Of a stretch of DNA of 64,000 nucleotides, positions 56,672 to 64,000 are shown piece by piece; positions within the stretch are counted from its first letter, which is position 1, and every line of letters begins with the position of its first letter. The position numbers and the translations under genes are program-made. The notes under the pieces were generated by a model, which was not told the origin of the DNA, made no database searches, and saw only the letters and a list, made by a program, of their open reading frames with translations. Origin of the DNA: Streptomyces sp. HmicA12 (GTDB lineage: Bacteria > Actinomycetota > Actinomycetes > Streptomycetales > Streptomycetaceae); the NCBI RefSeq assembly GCF_000373565.1, contig NZ_KB891798.1:496206-560205 (forward strand), read 5' to 3'.

Positions 56672-57813
56672 GGCAGCTCCCGCAGCATGGTCATGGTGCG
56701 GCCCATCAGGCCGGGCACGTCGGCGTCACGGACCCCGTCGAGCTGCCACTGGCCCAGCTGCACGGACGCCTCCACGACGGGCCGCACGCGGGCGATCCGC
56801 CGCTCGTAGTACGCCTGGAACAGGGCGTCGTCCCAGGCGTCGCCCGCGGTCAGCAACTGCGTGAGGACCCAGGCGTCCTCCAGGGACATCGCCGCGCCCT
56901 GGGCGAGGGTGGGCGGACAGCAGTGGGCGGCGTCCCCGACGAGGACGACGCGGCCTCGGTGCCAGGCCCCCTCGACCAGCATCCGGTCGAACCAGGTGTA
57001 GTTGACCTGCGTCGGGTCGGTGATGTGCGCGGTGATCTCGGGCCAGTGGCCGCCGTAGTGCCGTGCCAGGGACCGCATCTCGTCGGCGTACGTGGCCGGC
57101 GGGATGGAGGCGCGGTCGCGGTTGGCCTCGACGACGTACGCGTACAGCGTGCTCTCGCTGGTGGGGCAGTAGCCGGCGATGTAGGCGGGGCCGCCGTAGG
57201 CGAGATCGGTGCGGGTCACCCCGGCCGGGCGGGGTCCGGCGATGCGCCAGATGGCCATGCCGGTGGGCTCGGGCTTGTCCGTGATGCCGATGGCCGCGCG
57301 GGTGGTGGAACCCATGCCGTCGGCGGCGATCACCAGGTCGTAGCGGCCCTCGGCGCCGTCGCTGAAGCGGGCGGTGACGCTGTCTGCGCCGGGGGACTGG
57401 TCCAGGGACGTGGCGCGGACACCGAGGCGGACGGTGGCGCCGCTGGCGCGCACCGCGTCGATGAGGATCCGCTGCAGTTGCGGGCGCTGCATGCCGACGG
57501 TGGCGGGCAGGTCGTCGCCGCCTGTGCGGAGGTCTTCGGCGACGTGCAGGACGGTGCCGTCGGGAGCGGCTATGCCGACCGCGTCGAAGCCGTAGCCGGA
57601 CTGCTCCACCTGCTCCCACACGCCGAGTTCGCGCAGGACGCGCAGGGCGTTGCCCTGGAGGGTGATGCCGGAGCCTGCGGTGGCGTTCCAGTCGTCCTTC
57701 GCCTCGATCAGGTCGACCGTGATTCCGGCGCGGCGCAGCAGAATCGCGGCGGCGTTGCCGGCCGCGCCGCCGCCGATGACGAGGACCGTGCGGGGTGTGC
57801 GGGGTGTGCTCAT
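56668..57813 (-). CDS. FAD-dependent aromatic hydroxylase
   Basis: 381 residues of the class A flavoprotein monooxygenases: VLVIGGGAAGNAAAILLRRAG (FAD), SGITLQGNALRVL, DLVIAADGMGSTTRAAIG (DG motif), GRVVLVGDAAHCCPPTLAQGAAMSLEDAW (GD motif). Relatives include 6-hydroxynicotinate 3-monooxygenase, salicylate hydroxylase and urate hydroxylase. It should prepare the ring by ortho-hydroxylation with NAD(P)H and O2. Third gene of the operon. Confidence 0.9.
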   Translation of the reverse strand: MSTPRTPRTVLVIGGGAAGNAAAILLRRAGITVDLIEAKDDWNATAGSGITLQGNALRVLRELGVWEQVEQSGYGFDAVGIAAPDGTVLHVAEDLRTGGDDLPATVGMQRPQLQRILIDAVRASGATVRLGVRATSLDQSPGADSVTARFSDGAEGRYDLVIAADGMGSTTRAAIGITDKPEPTGMAIWRIAGPRPAGVTRTDLAYGGPAYIAGYCPTSESTLYAYVVEANRDRASIPPATYADEMRSLARHYGGHWPEITAHITDPTQVNYTWFDRMLVEGAWHRGRVVLVGDAAHCCPPTLAQGAAMSLEDAWVLTQLLTAGDAWDDALFQAYYERRIARVRPVVEASVQLGQWQLDGVRDADVPGLMGRTMTMLRELP

Positions 57814-57849
57814 GCGGGAACTCCTTTGTTCCTCAAGGAGGGTGAGGCG

Positions 57850-58812
57850 CTACTTGACGGCGACGGGGCTGACGGGGGAACCGACGGCGCCGGTGATGGG
57901 CAGGGGAGCGGCGGTGAGCCAGAAGTCGTACACGCCGTCGTCCGCACAGTCGGCGGCGAGTGCGTCCAGGTCCCACATCTCACCGATGAGCAGGCCCATG
58001 TTGGGGATGGCGACCTGGTGCAGGGGCTGGAAGGCGTCCTCGAACTCGTTCGGGCGGACCTCGAAGCCCCAGGTGTCGGTGGCGATCGCGGCGATCTCGC
58101 CACGGTGCAGCCAGCCGGCCGTGGTGAAGGACAGGCCGGGTGCCGGGCCGCCGGCGTACTCGCCCCAGCCCTCGCGCCGGGCTCGGGCGAGGCGTCCGGT
58201 GCGCACGAGCACGAGGTCGCCGCGGCCGACGGTCACGCCGTGCGCCTCGGCGGTCGCCGTCAGATGCTCCTCGGTGATCGCGAAGCCGTCGGGGAGTTCG
58301 CCGTCCTCGCCCACGACGTGGCCCACGTCGAGGAGGACGCCGCGTCCGGCGACGTGGGGGGCCATGTGCTCGATGCCGGTGACGAGGTCGCCCTCGGAGG
58401 TGACGACCTTCTCGGCGGGACGGCCGTTCCATGCCTTGCCGTGGTCGAAGATGTGGCCGAGCCCGTCCCACTGGGTGGAGCACTGCAGGGGCATGGCGAT
58501 CACGTCGTCGGCGCCGCCGAGCCCGTGCGGGAAGCCCTGGTTGCCGAGGGCGGCGTCGGTCCCGGTGTCGAGCATGGTGTGCACCGGATTGGTGCGGCGC
58601 CGCCAGCCCTTCTGGGGCCCGTCCATGTCGAACCGCTGCGCCAGCGAGAAGCTCACGCCGCGACGCACGAGCGCGGCCCCTTCGCGGCGCTTGGCCGCGT
58701 CGAGGAAGTTGAGGGTGCCCAGCCGGTCGTCCTCGCCCCAACGCCCCCAGTTCGAGTACGACGTGGCGGCCTCGGCGATCGCGCCCTCGGGGTCGTTGCG
58801 GTCCAGGATCAC
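57850..58812 (-). CDS. cyclase-family (kynurenine-formamidase-like) hydrolase
   Basis: 320 residues from GTG 58812 overlapping the upstream FAH stop (GTGA). The cyclase-family motif HxGTHxDxPxH appears here as CSTQWDGLGHIFDH, with Gln in place of the first Thr-His ligand, as in the long subgroup. Another conserved part: GRGVLLDVGHVVG and DLVLVRTGRLARAR. It could hydrolyse an amide or enol-lactone formed in the pathway. Confidence 0.85.
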   Translation of the reverse strand: MILDRNDPEGAIAEAATSYSNWGRWGEDDRLGTLNFLDAAKRREGAALVRRGVSFSLAQRFDMDGPQKGWRRRTNPVHTMLDTGTDAALGNQGFPHGLGGADDVIAMPLQCSTQWDGLGHIFDHGKAWNGRPAEKVVTSEGDLVTGIEHMAPHVAGRGVLLDVGHVVGEDGELPDGFAITEEHLTATAEAHGVTVGRGDLVLVRTGRLARARREGWGEYAGGPAPGLSFTTAGWLHRGEIAAIATDTWGFEVRPNEFEDAFQPLHQVAIPNMGLLIGEMWDLDALAADCADDGVYDFWLTAAPLPITGAVGSPVSPVAVK

Positions 58813-59810
58813 GACGCCACCTCCGCCACACACCGGGTGCGCTGCGCGCCGAGGCCGGTGATCGAGCCGTCCATCACGTCGCCGTCGCGCAGCAGTCGCC
58901 CCCAGTGCATGCCGTTTCCGGCGGGCGATCCGGTCAACACCAGGTCGCCGGGCAGGAGTTGAGCGGTCTGTGAGGCGTAGGACACCATGCGGGCCACATC
59001 GAAGATCATGTCCTTGGTGGACTCGTCCTGCATGGTCTCGCCGTTCAGTTTCAGGACCAGCCGCAGGTCGCCGGGGTCGGCGATCGACTCGGCGGGCACG
59101 ATCCAGGGCCCGAGCGGGGTGAATCCCGGCGCGTTCTTGCTGCGCAGCCAGTCGGTGCCGATCTGCGGCATGTCCCGGCGGAAGACGGTCGCACGGTCGG
59201 TGAGGTCGTTGGCGATCGTGTACCCGGCGACGTGCTCCAGAGCCTCCTCGACCGACACCCGGTGGGCGGGCTTGCCGATGACGGCCGCCAACTCCAGCTC
59301 CCAGTCCGGCTTCTCGGCCCAGCCGGGCAGTACGACGTCGTCGCACGGTCCGGTGATCGCGCTCGGCAGGCCGATGAAGACGTAGGGCAGGTCCTCTGTC
59401 GCCCGCCGGTCCATGATCTCCGCGGCCTCCGCGCGCCGCTCCTCGTCGGGACGGTCGTCACCGGGCGCACGGTGCGCGACGTGCAGGTCGATGACGTGCT
59501 GGCGGTAGTTGGCGCCGGACTGGAAGACCTGCCGCGGTGCGACCGGAGCGTGTACCCGGAACTCCGCGAGCGGCCTGCGGGCCACGGCGTCGTCACCGGC
59601 CAGCGCGCGCAACCGTGGCAGAACGGCTGCCCAGTCCTCCAGGAGCTGTCGGATCGTCAACCGGTCGTCGCCCAGGGCGGTACGCAGGTCGAGGACGAAC
59701 TCGTCGGGCGTGACCAGCGCGGGAAACGCCGGGCTGTCAGCGGCCGAGAGCGTCGCGAGGGCGAAGGGGCCGGCGAAGAGCGGGGATGCGGGAGCAGGTT
59801 TCACGGACAT
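58809..59810 (-). CDS. fumarylacetoacetate hydrolase-family protein (first gene of operon)
   Basis: 333 residues, ATG 59810 behind AGGAGG. FAH fold: QVFQSGANYRQHVIDLHV, metal ligands in KPDWELELAAVIGKPA, AGYTIANDLTDRATVFR, and LLPGDLVLTGSPAGNGMHWGR. Distinct from the second FAH gene (53664-54635), so the pathway has two FAH-fold steps, for example a hydratase or decarboxylase and a C-C hydrolase. It is first behind the divergent LysR promoter. Confidence 0.9.
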   Translation of the reverse strand: MSVKPAPASPLFAGPFALATLSAADSPAFPALVTPDEFVLDLRTALGDDRLTIRQLLEDWAAVLPRLRALAGDDAVARRPLAEFRVHAPVAPRQVFQSGANYRQHVIDLHVAHRAPGDDRPDEERRAEAAEIMDRRATEDLPYVFIGLPSAITGPCDDVVLPGWAEKPDWELELAAVIGKPAHRVSVEEALEHVAGYTIANDLTDRATVFRRDMPQIGTDWLRSKNAPGFTPLGPWIVPAESIADPGDLRLVLKLNGETMQDESTKDMIFDVARMVSYASQTAQLLPGDLVLTGSPAGNGMHWGRLLRDGDVMDGSITGLGAQRTRCVAEVAS

Positions 59811-59856
59811 GTCCTCCTGATGGCGATGGGACTAATCTGGACCCGCCGCGAGCGAT

Positions 59857-59908
59857 CAGGGAAATCGATTGTGTGGATGGTCGACATCCATCACACGGAT
59901 TTTCCCTG
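59857..59908. promoter_or_regulatory. 52-bp dyad in divergent promoter of aromatic operon
   Basis: Centred on GTCGAC (59880-59885), with matching outer arms CAGGGAAA (59857-59864) and TTTCCCTG (59901-59908) and related inner segments (GTGTGGATG/CATCCATCACAC). The symmetry centre is exact. Lies between the operon start 59810 and LysR start 59947; probable LysR tetramer site. Confidence 0.7.
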
Positions 59909-59946
59909 GTCAGCGTCGCCTGATGCCGTACAGCAAGGGAAATCCC

Positions 59947-60864
59947 GTGAATCTGGCCCGCCTGGACCTCAACCTCGTCGTCGCCCTGCGCGCCCTGCTG
60001 GAGGAGCGCAACGTGACCCGCGCCGGGCAGCGCGTCGGGCTGAGCCAGCCCGCCATGAGCGCCGCGCTCTCCCGCCTGCGCCGCCACTTCGACGACGACC
60101 TGCTCGCCCGCGTCGGCGGCCATTACGAACTCACCGCGCTCGGCCAGGTCCTCCTCGACCGCACCTCGACCGCGTACGACGTTCTGGAGCGCCTCTTCTC
60201 CAGCCAGGCCGACTTCGATCCGGGCAGGGAGATCCGCGAGTTCAAGCTGTTGGCCTCCGACTACGCCGTCTCCGTGTTCGGCGCCGAACTGGCCCGCGTC
60301 GTCCACGAGGAGGCCCCCGGCATTCGCCTGCGGTTCGCGCAGACCCCGCCCACCGTGGTCGACGACACCGCCACCCTGCTCAGCGCCGTCGACGGACTGC
60401 TCATGCCGTACGGCGTCATCAGCGACTTCCCCAGCACCGACCTCTACGACGACCGGTGGGTCTTCGTGGTGGCCGACGACCACCCGACCGTCACCGACCG
60501 GCTCACCCGGCAGGACCTCGCCGAGCTGCCGTGGGTCACCTACCAGCGGACGTACGACGCACCGGCCGTACGCCAGCTCGGGATGCTCGGGGTCGAGCCT
60601 CATGTCGAGGTCTCCGTCGACAGCTTCCAGCTGCTGCCACTGCTCGTGGCAGGCACCCGGCGTATCGCCATGATCCAGGCCCGCCTCGCCCGCCTGCTCG
60701 CGCCGATCGCCCCCGTGCGGGTCCTGGATCCTCCCTACGAGGCGGTTCCCCTGCAAGAGGCCCTGTGGTGGCATCCGGTGCACACGCACGACGCCGCTCA
60801 CATCTGGTTGCGGGAGACCGCGGCGCGCGTCGGATCGAGGCTGTCACCGCCTAGCGGCGCATGA
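59947..60864 (+). CDS. LysR-family regulator of the aromatic operon
   Basis: 305 residues from GTG 59947 behind AAGGGA. HTH: LDLNLVVALRALLEERNVTRAGQRVGLSQPAMSAALSRLRRHFDDDLLARVGGHYELTALG, NodD/PcpR/NahR-like branch, which often responds to aromatic acids. Diverges from the nine-gene catabolic operon, with the 52-bp dyad between. It is the expected activator. Confidence 0.92.
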   Translation: MNLARLDLNLVVALRALLEERNVTRAGQRVGLSQPAMSAALSRLRRHFDDDLLARVGGHYELTALGQVLLDRTSTAYDVLERLFSSQADFDPGREIREFKLLASDYAVSVFGAELARVVHEEAPGIRLRFAQTPPTVVDDTATLLSAVDGLLMPYGVISDFPSTDLYDDRWVFVVADDHPTVTDRLTRQDLAELPWVTYQRTYDAPAVRQLGMLGVEPHVEVSVDSFQLLPLLVAGTRRIAMIQARLARLLAPIAPVRVLDPPYEAVPLQEALWWHPVHTHDAAHIWLRETAARVGSRLSPPSGA

Positions 60865-61745
60865 CCCTTGGGCCGAGGCGCGGAAGGCCGGAGCTCCGTC
60901 AGGCATCCGGGAGAGGGGATGCGGGCGGCGTGTCCGGTGCGGCGCCCCGGTCAGCCCACTGACGACGGATCCGCGCAGCGCCGACGGGCGGGAATTCGCG
61001 GAGCGCGGCTCGACGCCGGCGCGCCCGGAGCCCGGCTCGTCCTGCGACGCCGTGGACGAGCTTGTCCGGGCCGTGCACGGCCTCGACCGCCGGGCAGGCC
61101 GGTGAGGGGGGCAACTCCTGTGGGGCGGGGCCGGGAGGTGGAGGCGCTGGTGAGCAGCCCGTCGGACCGCCTCGCACACGTGCGCGGGGGTTGCCTGCCA
61201 AGGGCTGCCATGACCGGGTAGGACCCAGGAGGCCTGTAGCTCGGAGAGACGGGTCGAGTGAGGCGAGCGTCTCGGCCGGGTGGTCGGTGAACGGCGCGGA
61301 TTGTGGGCCGGTGCGCCCGGTGAGGACGTGCCGGGGCCTCAGGGCGTCGCGGTCGGCGACCTCGATCACGTCGTTGACGAGTGTGGGGTGTACGCGGCCG
61401 GGCAGCGCGAAGTGGCGCGGCTGGCCGAACTGACGGTGCCGCACGGAGTGGAACGGTTCCTGCTGCAGTTCTGGCCGGCCCGAGATCCGCGGCCCCTGCA
61501 TCATCTGTCCGTCCTGGCCCTCACCTGGCCCGGCTGGTGCTCTGACCACGTAGGTCCGCCGGGTCGGTGGTCTGCGGTCGCAGTGGAGGGACGGGTGGTG
61601 GCGCCGGGGGGCGTCGCCCGGGCCGTTTCTCTGGTGCGTCTTGAAAAAGGTTGTGGGGCGCTGTCGATCCGTCCATGTCCCGTTCGACGTGATGATGTGC
61701 GGCGCCTCGCCACACGATGACGCGACAGGACTGACGAGGACACAC
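60865..61745. other. about 880-bp region without a confident gene
   Basis: No recognisable gene. A plus-strand frame at about 61280-61540 (ECGVYAAGQREVARLAELTV and VERFLLQFWPARDPRPLHHL) has protein-like composition but no start or family that I can defend, and may be a gene relic. A 14-bp palindrome GGCCGTGCACGGCC is at 61069-61082. Confidence 0.4.
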
Positions 61746-62393
61746 GTGGATCAACTGCTGAGAGTCATGAACTTCACCGTCTCGAGTGACGGAATCGGTG
61801 CCGGTGAGGACCAGAGTCTCGAGAGTCCGTTCGGCCACGCCATCGACCCGGCGAGGCTGTTCGCCTGGGCAGGCGCCACGGCGAGCTGGCCCATGCGTAC
61901 GGATTCCGGGGGGAGCAGAGGCCTCGACGACTACTTCACGCGCGACTTCCCGCGCAACATCGGCGCCGAGATCATGGGCCGCAACAAGTTCGGGCCCCAG
62001 CGCGGGCCTTGGCACGACCACGAGTGGCGTGGCTGGTGGGGAGAGGAGCCCCCGTTCCACACTCCGGTGTTCGTCATGACCCACCACACACGTCCGTCGT
62101 TCACGCTCTCCGACACCACGTTCCACTTCGTCGACGGCAGCCCGGCCGCGATCCTCGAACGGGCACGGGAAGCGGCGCAGGGCAAGGACGTGCGGCTGGG
62201 CGGCGGGGTCACCACCGTCCGGCAGTTCCTTGATGCCGGTCTCGTCGACACCCTGCATGTGGCGGTCGCGCCGGTGAAGCTCGGGTCCGGACTGCGTCTG
62301 TGGGAGTCTCCTGACGATTTGCTCGACGGGTTTCACCTGGAGGTCGTGCCCAGCCCGAGCGGCGTGACGCACCACCTGTTCTGGCGAAGGTGA
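61746..62393 (+). CDS. RibD/DHFR-family reductase
   Basis: 215 residues from GTG 61746 with GAGGA 5 nt upstream. NFTVSSDGIGAG, GAEIMGRNKFGPQRGPW, TPVFVMTHHTRPSFTLSDTTFHFVDG, KDVRLGGGVTTVRQFLDAGLVDTLHVAVAPVKLGSGLRLWE is the RibD C-terminal (pyrimidine reductase-like) fold. NADPH-dependent reductase of unknown substrate. An intact counterpart of the truncated copy at 25152-25529, though not the same subgroup. Confidence 0.88.
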   Translation: MDQLLRVMNFTVSSDGIGAGEDQSLESPFGHAIDPARLFAWAGATASWPMRTDSGGSRGLDDYFTRDFPRNIGAEIMGRNKFGPQRGPWHDHEWRGWWGEEPPFHTPVFVMTHHTRPSFTLSDTTFHFVDGSPAAILERAREAAQGKDVRLGGGVTTVRQFLDAGLVDTLHVAVAPVKLGSGLRLWESPDDLLDGFHLEVVPSPSGVTHHLFWRR

Positions 62394-62526
62394 CGAGGGG
62401 CCCCACCTGAGTTCAGGCCGCGGCTGCGAGGGGGGCGTCCGCTTCAGGACTCTGTAGCCGGCGAGCGGTGAGTGTGTGTCTTCAAGTGGCGGACCGGACC
62501 GGGCGTCCGGCGGGCAGAATGGCCTT

Positions 62527-62937
62527 ATGCCGAAGCTGCCGGTGTCGTCGGTTCGTCGTTCCTCCTCGGGTTCAGTGCTCTCCTTGTGGTCGCAGGATTC
62601 CGTGTTGTCGATCGGCTCGGTGGGTTCGGTTCTGTCCATCGGGTCCGTTGGATCGGCTCTGTCGGTCGGCTCGATCGGGAGCGCGCTCTCGGTCGGCTCG
62701 GTCGGCTCGTCCTTGTCATTGATCTCGACCGGGTCGTGGCTGAGTACGGGTTCCTTGTTCTCGGCGCAGTCGCGCTGGTCGGTGTTGTCCTGGCGCTCGT
62801 CGCGCGGTTTTCTGGCCATGGGAGCGGCAGGGGCAGCGACGGGAGGCGTCCTGGTGTTGGTGCAGGTGCTGCAGTCGGGCCGTCGACCGGCGTCAAGAGG
62901 ACGTGCCGGACTGTTCGTCGGCGCGGCTGTGCGCTGA
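62527..62937 (+). CDS. Ser/Gly/Leu-rich repeat protein with membrane segment
   Basis: 136 residues from ATG 62527. Residues about 11-65 repeat the pattern SVLSIGSVGS / SALSVGSIGS about six times (period about 9), followed by SLISTGSWLSTGSLFSAQSRWSVLSWRS. A hydrophobic segment (GFLAMGAAGAATGGVLVLVQVL, about 93-114) and a basic tail end the protein. Similar small repeat proteins occur in actinobacteria without known function. The repeat could form a short beta-solenoid. The opposite strand is also open here, but its reading (Thr/Glu/Pro repeats) fits known proteins less well. Confidence 0.55.
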   Translation: MPKLPVSSVRRSSSGSVLSLWSQDSVLSIGSVGSVLSIGSVGSALSVGSIGSALSVGSVGSSLSLISTGSWLSTGSLFSAQSRWSVLSWRSSRGFLAMGAAGAATGGVLVLVQVLQSGRRPASRGRAGLFVGAAVR

Positions 62938-63285
62938 ACTCGGCACCGACGGCCGCCCCGGCACCTCTGGTACGCGGGTGATCAGCGGTCAGCCCAGTTG
63001 CACAGCCCTTGCCCTGCCCACCGCGGATCTGTCGGCCTCGCGCCCGCGGGCACGCCCTTCGGCCGATGACGCCGGCTACGGCGCCTACGCGTACGCCTTG
63101 TCGAAGTGCAGTCGGCGAGCGGATTCGCCGATGAGGAACTTGTCTCCCGTTCGCGGCGTCATGAGCAGACCCTCGCGGCCTCGGTTGCGCCCCCAACCAC
63201 CGCTCACACCACATCCTTGACCCCCAAGGGGCCCGCGGTGCACCGACGGAGCCTCACGGCTCACGTACGACTGCCGACCTGACCG
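62938..63285. other. 348-bp region, one possible small ORF
   Basis: No gene of normal size. A 40-codon minus-strand frame (63085-63207) is listed separately. Otherwise nothing recognised. Confidence 0.4.
63085..63207 (-). CDS. possible 40-residue ORF or gene remnant
   Basis: From GTG 63207 to TAG 63085-63087: GREGLLMTPRTGDKFLIGES then ARRLHFDKAYA. The sequence looks protein-like rather than random and may be the tail of a lost gene or a true small peptide. No family recognised, no clear ribosome-binding site. Confidence 0.25.
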   Translation of the reverse strand: MSGGWGRNRGREGLLMTPRTGDKFLIGESARRLHFDKAYA

Positions 63286-63999
63286 TCAGCCCAGTAGGGC
63301 GGCGGTGAGCGTCGCGCGGTGCGCCACCAGCCATCCCTGGACGCGGTCCCAGCGTTGCCAACCATCGCGCTCGGCCAGCGCCTGGATATAGACGGGGTCA
63401 CCGTCGGCGACTCGATCCGCGACGAAGGCCCGGCAGGACGCGGTGGCCTGTTCGATGACGGCGGGCAGTTCAGCGCGCTCCTGCGGGGAAAGGCCGTAGC
63501 TGTCGGCGAGGATCCGCAGTCGCTTCGGAACGTCCAGCCCTGCGGGACAGAAGGCTGCCGCGGACGCGGGATCGAGCAGGGGAACCCAGTAGCGAGCGGT
63601 CATCGCGACGTCCCACAGCGGCCGGCCGGGTGCCGCCAGGTCGAAATCGATCAGGGCTGCGGCACGGCCGTCGCGGAAGACGACGTTCTCCGGGCACACA
63701 TCGTTGTGGCACAGCATCGTTCCACCCTCAGGGTCGGCCAGGGACCGGGGCCACTCGACGCGTGGGGCGACCGCGATGGACGCGCTGGCCTCGTGCAGGC
63801 GCCGCAGCAGGTCTCCCACTGATGTCAGCGCGGTCTCTGTCATCACCCAGTGCGGGAACGGTGGTAGGGCGACATCGCCAGGGATGAAGGTCAACTGCTC
63901 ACGGCCGTCCGCGGTGAGACGGACCGGTGTGGGTGCCCCGTCGAAGCCGTGCTCCTCGAGCGCGAGGAGGTGGGCGTGAAGGGCGCGTGCAGTGCCCGG
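63286..63999 (-). CDS. aminoglycoside phosphotransferase-family kinase (5' partial)
   Basis: The gene enters from the right edge; 237 codons are visible. The kinase C-lobe has the catalytic HxDxxxxN (MLCHNDVCPENVVF) and the metal-binding D of IDFDLAAPG, followed by DVAMTARYWVPLLD. The family transfers phosphate from ATP to small molecules such as antibiotics, choline or homoserine. The N-lobe lies outside the window, so the substrate cannot be guessed. Confidence 0.85.
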   Translation of the reverse strand, partial: PGTARALHAHLLALEEHGFDGAPTPVRLTADGREQLTFIPGDVALPPFPHWVMTETALTSVGDLLRRLHEASASIAVAPRVEWPRSLADPEGGTMLCHNDVCPENVVFRDGRAAALIDFDLAAPGRPLWDVAMTARYWVPLLDPASAAAFCPAGLDVPKRLRILADSYGLSPQERAELPAVIEQATASCRAFVADRVADGDPVYIQALAERDGWQRWDRVQGWLVAHRATLTAALLG

Positions 64000-64000
64000 C

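Noticed and set aside
56659-58962. 767-codon plus-strand frame across the aromatic operon
   Set aside because: Antisense to the FAD hydroxylase and cyclase genes; Gly/Val/Asp-rich composition typical of mirror frames.
61521-62819. Minus-strand frame with Thr-Glu-Pro repeats (EPTEPTDRADPTDP-like)
   Set aside because: It spans the RibD-like gene and is the reverse reading of the Ser-Gly repeat; the plus-strand protein resembles known actinobacterial repeat proteins better, though this is not certain.

Overview
The window looks like chromosomal DNA from a Streptomyces or a close relative. The DNA is very GC-rich, with third codon positions almost all G or C. GTG starts and 4-nt ATGA/GTGA gene overlaps are frequent. 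There are many LysR/TetR regulators, several lipoproteins, an ABC sugar importer without its own ATPase gene, and a textbook actinobacterial iron box. No tRNA, rRNA, CRISPR array, transposase or prophage was recognised. The content is typical of accessory or chromosome-arm DNA: catabolic operons, transporters, secreted hydrolases and many decayed genes.

Left part (1-18.9 kb): the tail of a STAS-domain anti-anti-sigma factor. A beta-lactamase locus follows, arranged like the Streptomyces cacaoi blaL/blaA/blaB system: a class A lipoprotein beta-lactamase diverges from a LysR regulator and a cytoplasmic SxxK/SDG/KTG protein. Next is a DoxX/LysR divergent pair with a perfect dyad. Then comes an iron-regulated set (siderophore-interacting protein, penicillin-acylase-like protein, GNAT) like desF/desG/desH but without desABCD here; its reductase gene carries a frameshift. 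After that are an MFS pump with a divergent TetR, a toxin-antitoxin-like pair, a frameshifted serine hydrolase, and a four-gene envelope-type operon (PLDc_N/SHOCT, DUF6325, SHOCT, DUF4239).

Middle part (18.9-38.6 kb): a sugar-lactone oxidase, then a TetR/SMP-30 lactonase/SDR/Baeyer-Villiger monooxygenase group with a perfect 22-bp operator-like palindrome. From 24.9 to 30.1 kb the region is rich in decayed genes (LacI tail, half a RibD-type reductase, a broken glyoxalase-fold gene, a broken Bcr/CflA-type transporter). Intact genes are interspersed, including an unusual fusion of a hexapeptide acyltransferase to an alpha/alpha-toroid-like domain. A secreted lipase, a DUF402 gene and a LysR-controlled SDR/HSL-esterase/quinone-oxidoreductase operon follow.

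Right part (39-64 kb): a glycan-use locus has a 5'-truncated GH2 enzyme, a secreted DUF4832-CBM35 protein, an ABC importer, a GH36 alpha-galactosidase and a ROK regulator; galactomannan-type oligosaccharides are a plausible substrate. A nine-gene minus-strand operon (51.4-59.8 kb) is the most notable system. It encodes a flavin hydroxylase, an extradiol dioxygenase, an ACMSD-like amidohydrolase, two FAH-fold enzymes, a cyclase-family hydrolase, an SDR and a 3-oxoacid CoA-transferase. A divergent LysR gene sits beside it, with a 52-bp dyad between. It reads as a complete but unassigned aromatic or heteroaromatic ring-cleavage pathway. The right edge has a RibD-like reductase, a serine/glycine-repeat protein and a partial phosphotransferase.
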